Shown piece after piece: positions 62,729 to 64,000 of a DNA stretch of 64,000 nucleotides (position 1 is its first letter; each line of letters starts with the position of its first letter). Origin of the DNA: Alistipes sp. (GTDB lineage Bacteria > Bacteroidota > Bacteroidia > Bacteroidales > Rikenellaceae). The translations under genes and the position numbers were made by a program. The DNA lies in the NCBI GenBank assembly GCA_017520545.1, contig JAFXFM010000004.1, positions 1-64,000 of the forward strand. Reading direction: 5' to 3'. Under the pieces are notes generated by a model. The model had not been told where the DNA came from and made no database searches. It was given only the letters and a program-made list of their open reading frames with translations.

Positions 62729-62800
62729 TGTAGAATGCAAAATGCAAAATGCAAAATGCAGAATTATCAATTTTTAATTTTTAATTCTTAATTTTTAATT
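62728..62800. repeat. AT-rich simple repeat between ispG and the WbqC-like gene
   Basis: Tandem CAAAATG units (GCAAAATGCAAAATGCAAAA) followed by repeated TTTTTAATT words, ending in a -7 box TAATTTTG at 62796-62803. Confidence 0.7.
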
Positions 62801-62803
62801 TTG
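62796..62803 (+). promoter_or_regulatory. -7 box TAATTTTG of the WbqC-like gene
   Basis: Matches TAnnTTTG. It lies 3 nt before a candidate ATG at 62807 and 24 nt before the preferred ATG at 62828. Confidence 0.5.
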
Positions 62804-62827
62804 CCAATGGCTAACGGCAAAGAGAGT

Positions 62828-63433
62828 ATGGTAGTGCTTCCATTGACATATTGGGGCTCGGTGGAGCATTTTGCCCACCTGCGACAAGGGGGCGAAAAGG
62901 CGGTTATCGACCTTGGCGAGAACTATGTGAAACGTTCGGAGCGCAACCGCACCGAGATTGTTACGCCGACGGGCGGAATGGTTCTGTCGGTGCCGCTCGT
63001 GAAGGCAAATCGTCCTCGAACACCTATGTGCGATATGCGCATCGACAACTCCAAACGTTGGCAACACCAACACTGGGTAGCAATTCTCTCCGCCTATCGT
63101 TCGTCGCCCTACTTCGACTACATAGCCGACCGCATTGCCCCGATTTACGAGCGCGAGTGGTCATTTTTGACCGACCTCAACCGCGAAATTCTACAAGCCG
63201 AATTCGACATCTTGGGCATAGAGCCAAAACACCAATTCTCGGAGCGTTACATCGAGCCGAGCGAGGCAACCATCGACCTACGCAACAAAAAAAGAGAGAG
63301 CCATTTTGGCTCTCCCCAATACTTTCAGCTGTTTATGGACCGCACACCCTTTGTCGAGAACGCCTCGATGCTCGACCTGCTGATGTGCGAAGGTCGCCAG
63401 GCTATTGCACTCTTAGATAGTTGCCAATTGTGA
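62828..63433 (+). CDS. WbqC-like family protein
   Basis: A 201-aa protein of the WbqC group, found in O-antigen and other glycan loci and of uncertain enzymology. The family start VVLPLTYWGSVEHFAHL is followed by ENYVKRSERNRTEI, LSVPLVKANRP and WQHQHWVAILSAYRSSPYFDYIA. The C-terminal half has FGSPQYFQLFMDRTPFVENA and SMLDLLMCEGRQA. The start at 62828 is chosen because homologues begin at this strand and AAAGAGAG precedes it; an ATG at 62807 adds seven residues. It ends convergently, overlapping the GH2 gene by 32 bp. Confidence 0.82.
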   Translation: MVVLPLTYWGSVEHFAHLRQGGEKAVIDLGENYVKRSERNRTEIVTPTGGMVLSVPLVKANRPRTPMCDMRIDNSKRWQHQHWVAILSAYRSSPYFDYIADRIAPIYEREWSFLTDLNREILQAEFDILGIEPKHQFSERYIEPSEATIDLRNKKRESHFGSPQYFQLFMDRTPFVENASMLDLLMCEGRQAIALLDSCQL

Positions 63434-64000
63434 GCACCATCTCGTCCGCCTTATCGCCAACCGACGCCTTCACCACATTTACACCTTTCAACGTAAGTGT
63501 ATCGGTGCGATATATCGTACCGCCAACGCTCTGACACCCCACAGCTTCGCCATTTACGGTTACCGTAGGTAGTCCCAACGACGAATATATGGTCAGCACC
63601 TGACGCTCCTCGGTGCGGATATCTCGATGTTTGTCGGTGATATGCAAGGTAGGCTTGCGATGATTCCACTGCGACTTATAGAGGTAGAAGAGATTTTTAC
63701 GACTCTTGTGGTCGCCCGCCACAACGCCCGAATTGCGTACACCGTGTTGGTAGCGAGTCGAGCCCATATCGAACATCGAGTTGAGCCAAACACCCCAAAA
63801 CAGCCCCTCATCAACCAAGCGTGTATACCCCTCGTGAAACTTCTGCTGTTGGGCACTTGCGGCAACAGCATTATAGACGTCTGTATCGGAGCCATAGCGC
63901 ACCTTATTGCTGCTCTCGCCATAGCAAATCGCCTGACGTAGATGATTCCAATTCGTACGTAGCGCACCCTGCCAAAGGTCCAAATCGGAGGTGTCGCCAC
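63402..64000 (-). CDS. C-terminal part of a GH2-like glycoside hydrolase (runs off the window)
   Basis: About 199 residues are visible; the start is beyond 64000. The stretch GLFWGVWLNSMFDMGSTRYQ followed by GVRNSGVVAGDHKSRKNLFYLYKSQW is typical of the late barrel region of GH2 beta-galactosidase-like enzymes. The catalytic glutamates would lie upstream. After it, TLHITDKHRDIRTEERQVLTIYSSLGLPTVTVNGEAV is the usual C-terminal beta domain. It overlaps the end of the WbqC-like gene by 32 bp. Substrate unknown. Confidence 0.85.
   Translation of the reverse strand, partial: GDTSDLDLWQGALRTNWNHLRQAICYGESSNKVRYGSDTDVYNAVAASAQQQKFHEGYTRLVDEGLFWGVWLNSMFDMGSTRYQHGVRNSGVVAGDHKSRKNLFYLYKSQWNHRKPTLHITDKHRDIRTEERQVLTIYSSLGLPTVTVNGEAVGCQSVGGTIYRTDTLTLKGVNVVKASVGDKADEMVLTIGNYLRVQ

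Noticed and set aside
1-64000. tRNA, rRNA, prophage, insertion sequence or defence-system genes
   Set aside because: I looked on both strands for cloverleaf-like cores, transposases, integrases, nucleases and restriction or CRISPR proteins; none could be supported by reading alone.

Overview
The window is chromosomal DNA from a member of the Bacteroidota. It is most likely from order Bacteroidales and could be a Rikenellaceae/Alistipes-type gut organism; that family guess rests on overall feel, not a search. Evidence for the phylum is a SusC/SusD pair, many promoters of the TTTG-N19-21-TAnnTTTG type, lipoproteins with Bacteroidota-style lipoboxes, and families such as DUF4924 and DUF5723. No rRNA, tRNA, CRISPR array, insertion sequence or prophage was seen.

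Layout. 1-2360: a cysteine desulfidase gene, then a repeat-rich stretch with 89-bp tandem repeats and three copies of a palindromic element. 2377-10001 (minus): an ECF sigma factor with a 44-aa downstream ORF; proS, a GDSL hydrolase and a CDF metal transporter; a 5'-nucleotidase-like phosphatase with an ICMT-like methyltransferase; purC. 10653-20512 (plus): a five-gene nutrient-acquisition locus (SusC, SusD, a large surface lipoprotein, a subtilisin-like lipoprotein protease and a small lipoprotein) bounded by a promoter and a terminator. 20533-22852 (minus): lpxK-pnp-ssb. 22988-26602 (plus): M23 peptidase, YhbP-like protein, ispD, then galK. 26673-33681: a glycosyltransferase, an AraC regulator, tsaE, fructose-bisphosphate aldolase, a sodium symporter, folB and tyrS. 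33714-36743 (minus): dnaX and a membrane acyltransferase. 36905-39052 (plus): a ClpB-type disaggregase lacking its N-domain. 39111-41834 (minus): uvrC, a C_GCAxxG_C_C protein and ridA. 41947-47366 (plus): a 1002-aa lipoprotein, a DUF5723 barrel and a WYL regulator. 47494-54430 (minus): an ABC exporter, a DHH phosphoesterase, nth, a glycosyltransferase and a UvrD/PcrA helicase. 54771-56933 (plus): a DUF4924 protein, rpmH and a divergent duplicated-domain protein. 56983-61186 (minus): recG, a DUF3108 protein, a coiled-coil membrane protein and rubredoxin. 61253-63433 (plus): ispG and a WbqC-like protein, convergent with the C-terminal part of a GH2 glycosidase that runs off the right edge.

How genes work together. 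The SusCD locus carries a protease and no glycosidase, so it looks built for protein or peptide capture. DNA repair and replication genes (dnaX, ssb, uvrC, pcrA, nth, recG) and isoprenoid genes (ispD, ispG) are scattered through housekeeping operons.

Most notable signals: (1) an A10 homopolymer in dnaX at the end of the clamp-loader ATPase region, where either single-base slip hits a stop within a few codons, suggesting production of a gamma-like short form; (2) a family of about 125-bp palindromic elements whose inner stem changes on both arms together; (3) a pair of terminators with compensating outer stems and a conserved centre between tsaE and fba; (4) repeated placement of the -7 box 4-5 nt before the start codon, implying leaderless mRNAs; (5) a protease-armed SusCD locus; (6) an N-domain-less ClpB; (7) a palindromic motif shared by the dnaX and acyltransferase promoters; (8) a dispersed repeat read in frame inside the helicase gene.
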